From Lachnospiraceae bacterium (GTDB taxonomy: Bacteria; Bacillota; Clostridia; Lachnospirales; Lachnospiraceae), in assembly GCA_024695225.1 (NCBI GenBank), contig JAILIO010000111.1, positions 1 to 15,093 of the forward strand: a stretch of DNA of 15,093 nt, in the 5' to 3' direction. The notes under the pieces are model-generated. The model saw only the letters and a list, made by a program, of their open reading frames with translations, did not search any database and was not told the origin of the DNA. This document shows, piece by piece, positions 14,981 through 15,093 of the stretch. How positions within the stretch are numbered: the first letter of the stretch is position 1; the number at the start of each line of letters is the position of its first letter. Made by a program: the position numbers and the translations under genes.

Positions 14981-15093
14981 TTATTTTGATCCAAAAACCT
15001 GTTCCTTAAGCTTTCTTCCTGTGGGAGTGTTTGCAAGTCCGCCGCCTGCTGTCTCCTTCAGGGAAACAGGCAACTGATCCCCCACCTCTCTCA
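14981..15093 (-). CDS. C-terminal fragment, probably L-serine dehydratase (Fe-S) alpha subunit
   Basis: Only the last 37 codons are inside the window. The frame reads ...DQLPVSLKETAGGGLANTP followed by TGRKLKEQVFGSK and TAA. The pattern LP-x-x-LxETxxGGLAxTPTGxKL resembles, from memory, the C-terminus of iron-sulfur L-serine ammonia-lyase alpha subunits, which deaminate serine to pyruvate. The match covers a short segment, so other proteins with a similar tail are possible. It runs leftwards and ends 105 bases before the small membrane protein gene. Confidence 0.55.
   Translation of the reverse strand, partial: REVGDQLPVSLKETAGGGLANTPTGRKLKEQVFGSK

Overview
The window looks like a chromosomal stretch from a spore-forming, low-to-moderate GC Clostridia, most likely Lachnospiraceae-like. 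The pointers are a GerW/YtfJ sporulation protein next to a DUF2953 (YtfI-like) protein, the rpmB / Asp23 (yloU) / yloV arrangement known from Firmicutes, strong AGGAGG ribosome binding sites, TTG and GTG starts, a DUF975 membrane protein and a DUF5662 protein. No tRNA, rRNA, CRISPR array, insertion sequence or phage gene is visible. This is mostly core chromosome with some lineage-specific genes.

Layout. (1) Positions 1-1216: yloV (DAK2/FakA-like, cut by the window edge) and yloU run leftwards, rpmB runs rightwards. The divergent promoters share one palindromic -35 hexamer. (2) Positions 1215-11976: a tightly packed leftward series of twelve genes. In order of transcription: a degenerate GlgX-like GH13 protein, a DUF5662 protein, ruvA, ruvB, zapA, a SEDS (FtsW/RodA) polymerase, its partner class B penicillin-binding protein, an HD-GYP-type signalling protein, an unrecognised 124-residue protein, a DUF2953 membrane protein, GerW/YtfJ, and a coiled-coil protein with a C-terminal J domain. 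Several junctions overlap (GTGA, TAATG twice, and a 17-base overlap into ruvA). The series ends at a bidirectional hairpin shared with rpmB. (3) Positions 11977-14452: a rightward unit with a good promoter, a structured leader, a membrane-anchored leucine-rich-repeat protein and a DUF975 membrane protein, closed by a long-stem terminator. (4) Positions 14507-15093: a small leftward membrane protein of unknown function, and the 3' end of a gene whose C-terminus resembles the L-serine dehydratase alpha subunit.

How the genes work together. The middle series joins recombination repair (RuvAB), divisome assembly (ZapA), septal or elongation peptidoglycan synthesis (SEDS plus PBP) and sporulation or envelope functions (DUF2953, GerW).

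The main points for a second look are these. The GlgX-like protein keeps the fold-specific motifs but has lost all three GH13 catalytic carboxylates. The HD-GYP gene has a one-base frameshift in a six-base homopolymer that splits off its proper start, and its metal-binding HD motif reads YD. The compact shared promoter and terminator around rpmB, and the structured leader of the LRR gene, are also notable.
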